From assembly GCA_007134175.1 (NCBI GenBank), contig SLLF01000306.1:1-6385 (forward strand): DNA of 6,385 nucleotides. Direction: 5' to 3'. Below the pieces are notes generated by a model. It did not search any database. It saw nothing but the letters and a program-made list of their open reading frames with translations, and was not told the DNA's origin. This DNA comes from Kiritimatiellia bacterium (lineage in GTDB: Bacteria > Verrucomicrobiota > Kiritimatiellia > SLAD01). Every line of letters begins with the position of its first letter. Position 1 is the first letter of the stretch. Made by a program: the position numbers and the translations under genes. Positions 5,631 to 6,385 of the stretch are shown here, piece after piece.

Positions 5631-6317
5631 TCATTGGACCGCATCCTTAGCCGCAACAGGTGGATGCAGATAGATGGGACTGCACGGTCTTGGTGCGGTA
5701 CCAGCAATTTCCTCCATCCATGCCAAGCGTGCCACCCACTCGGCGTTGGGCATGCAAGGGTGCTCAATCCATCGCAAGTTGGTGTCAGACTGTGCGGCTA
5801 TTCGCAAAGAGTGGAGTCGTTCCCAATCCGGCGATCCCACCCACGTTTTGGCAGGTATGGTAGCTAGCCATTCTTTCTGCGTGGTCAGCGTCCATGAGCC
5901 TTGTGCAACCGCCCGTCCCGCCTGATTGTCATAGTGGCGCCACCAAATGCGCTCGCGGCGGGCATCGCCGATTATAGCTAGATGCGCGGCATCGGGATGT
6001 GTTGCGGCCAACTCCGCCGCCAAGGCGTCGCCGCTGCTTACAGCCCGAATGGGGGTTTTCCCCGGCAGGGCCAAGTGGCGTGCCACGGTGACCGCCGTAC
6101 GCAGTCCGGAATATCGACCCGGGCCGCAACCAACGGCATAACAATCGATTTGGTCCCAGTCCCATCCGGTCAGCCGGCGGGCCTCCTCGACTGCCGTCAA
6201 CAGTTGTCCAGCGTGGGCCACTGCGGCAGAAACCGACTGTTGCGCTATCGGCTTTCCGGCCGTGCACAGTGCCACTCCGCCCCGCTCAGCGGACCATTCA
6301 AGCGCCAAGATATTCAC
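5631..6317 (-). CDS. tsaB: tRNA threonylcarbamoyladenosine biosynthesis protein TsaB
   Basis: TsaB is the non-catalytic ASKHA-fold partner of TsaD in making t6A37 on tRNAs that read ANN codons, together with TsaC and TsaE. The 228-residue protein has the family blocks in order: the N-terminal MNILALEWSAERGGVALC (1-18), AHAGQLLTAVEEA (34-46), YAVGCGPGRYSGLRTAVTVAR (60-80, the TsaB form of GPGSFTGLR), AVSSGDALA (92-100), IIGDARRERIWW (115-126) and the C-terminal PIYLHPP (214-220). As in other TsaB proteins it lacks the metal-binding histidines of TsaD. The usual Asp-Thr-Ser after LAL is Glu-Trp-Ser here. The start is GTG 6317, which overlaps the stop of the upstream gene as GTGA, with AAGG four bases upstream (6322-6325 on the complement) and GGGA just beyond. 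Length is normal. The upstream overlap suggests a shared operon with a tsaE-like gene. Confidence 0.93.
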   Translation of the reverse strand: MNILALEWSAERGGVALCTAGKPIAQQSVSAAVAHAGQLLTAVEEARRLTGWDWDQIDCYAVGCGPGRYSGLRTAVTVARHLALPGKTPIRAVSSGDALAAELAATHPDAAHLAIIGDARRERIWWRHYDNQAGRAVAQGSWTLTTQKEWLATIPAKTWVGSPDWERLHSLRIAAQSDTNLRWIEHPCMPNAEWVARLAWMEEIAGTAPRPCSPIYLHPPVAAKDAVQ

Positions 6318-6385
6318 GTGACCTTATCCCGTGGCTCATTCCAGCTAATGACGCGTTCTTCCGGATGCGCACCGTAGTTCAACCG
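6314..6385 (-). CDS. C-terminal fragment of an upstream gene, possibly tsaE
   Basis: Only the last 23 codons and TGA stop are in the window. In frame they read RLNYGAHPEERVISWN followed by EPRDKVT. The stop TGA (6314-6316) overlaps the tsaB GTG start as GTGA, the usual sign of translational coupling. The final ATPase domain strand of TsaE often has a form like L-x-I...eeR-x-I, and tsaE commonly precedes tsaB, so TsaE is a reasonable guess. The fragment is too short to prove it; another protein is possible. Confidence 0.5.
   Translation of the reverse strand, partial: RLNYGAHPEERVISWNEPRDKVT

Overview
This window looks like ordinary chromosomal DNA from a GC-rich, Gram-negative bacterium. Evidence for two membranes is a set of Sec-type exported proteins, a predicted outer-membrane beta-barrel ending in phenylalanine, and an ECF sigma/anti-sigma pair. 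The style of the TsaB N-terminus (LALEWS rather than the usual LALDTS), the elongated NagB-like protein and the small exported proteins remind me of the Verrucomicrobia/Kiritimatiellota/Lentisphaerae group. That placement is inference from memory, not a search.

Layout. The left edge (1-431, minus) holds the N-terminal part of an unrecognised exported protein. It is divergent from a NagB-superfamily sugar-phosphate isomerase/deaminase-like gene (639-1580, plus), and the two share a 207-bp AT-richer intergenic region. The NagB-like gene converges on a tRNA-Gly(CCC) gene (1620-1694, minus). Everything to the right of 1831 is on the minus strand. In transcription order it is: the last 23 codons of a gene that may be tsaE, tsaB (GTG start, 4-nt overlap), a 138-nt gap, an exported beta-barrel-like protein, malQ (4-alpha-glucanotransferase), an ECF sigma factor, its probable membrane anti-sigma partner (4-nt ATGA overlap), and a small exported protein (11-nt overlap).

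How the genes fit together. TsaB and the possible TsaE belong to the universal tRNA t6A37 pathway. MalQ remodels maltodextrins or glycogen-derived glucans. The last three genes are tightly coupled and look like a signalling unit: a sigma factor, a single-pass membrane protein with the N-terminus of an anti-sigma factor, and a secreted protein that could sense or be the output. The malQ-sigma gap is only 15 nt, so the cassette probably shares a transcript with malQ, and perhaps with the beta-barrel gene, where a weak promoter candidate lies upstream.

The points most worth a second look are the sigma/anti-sigma/exported-protein cassette and the NagB-like enzyme, which keeps the fold signatures but lacks several residues that define classical glucosamine-6-phosphate deaminase. 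I saw no mobile element, CRISPR array, phage gene or rRNA.
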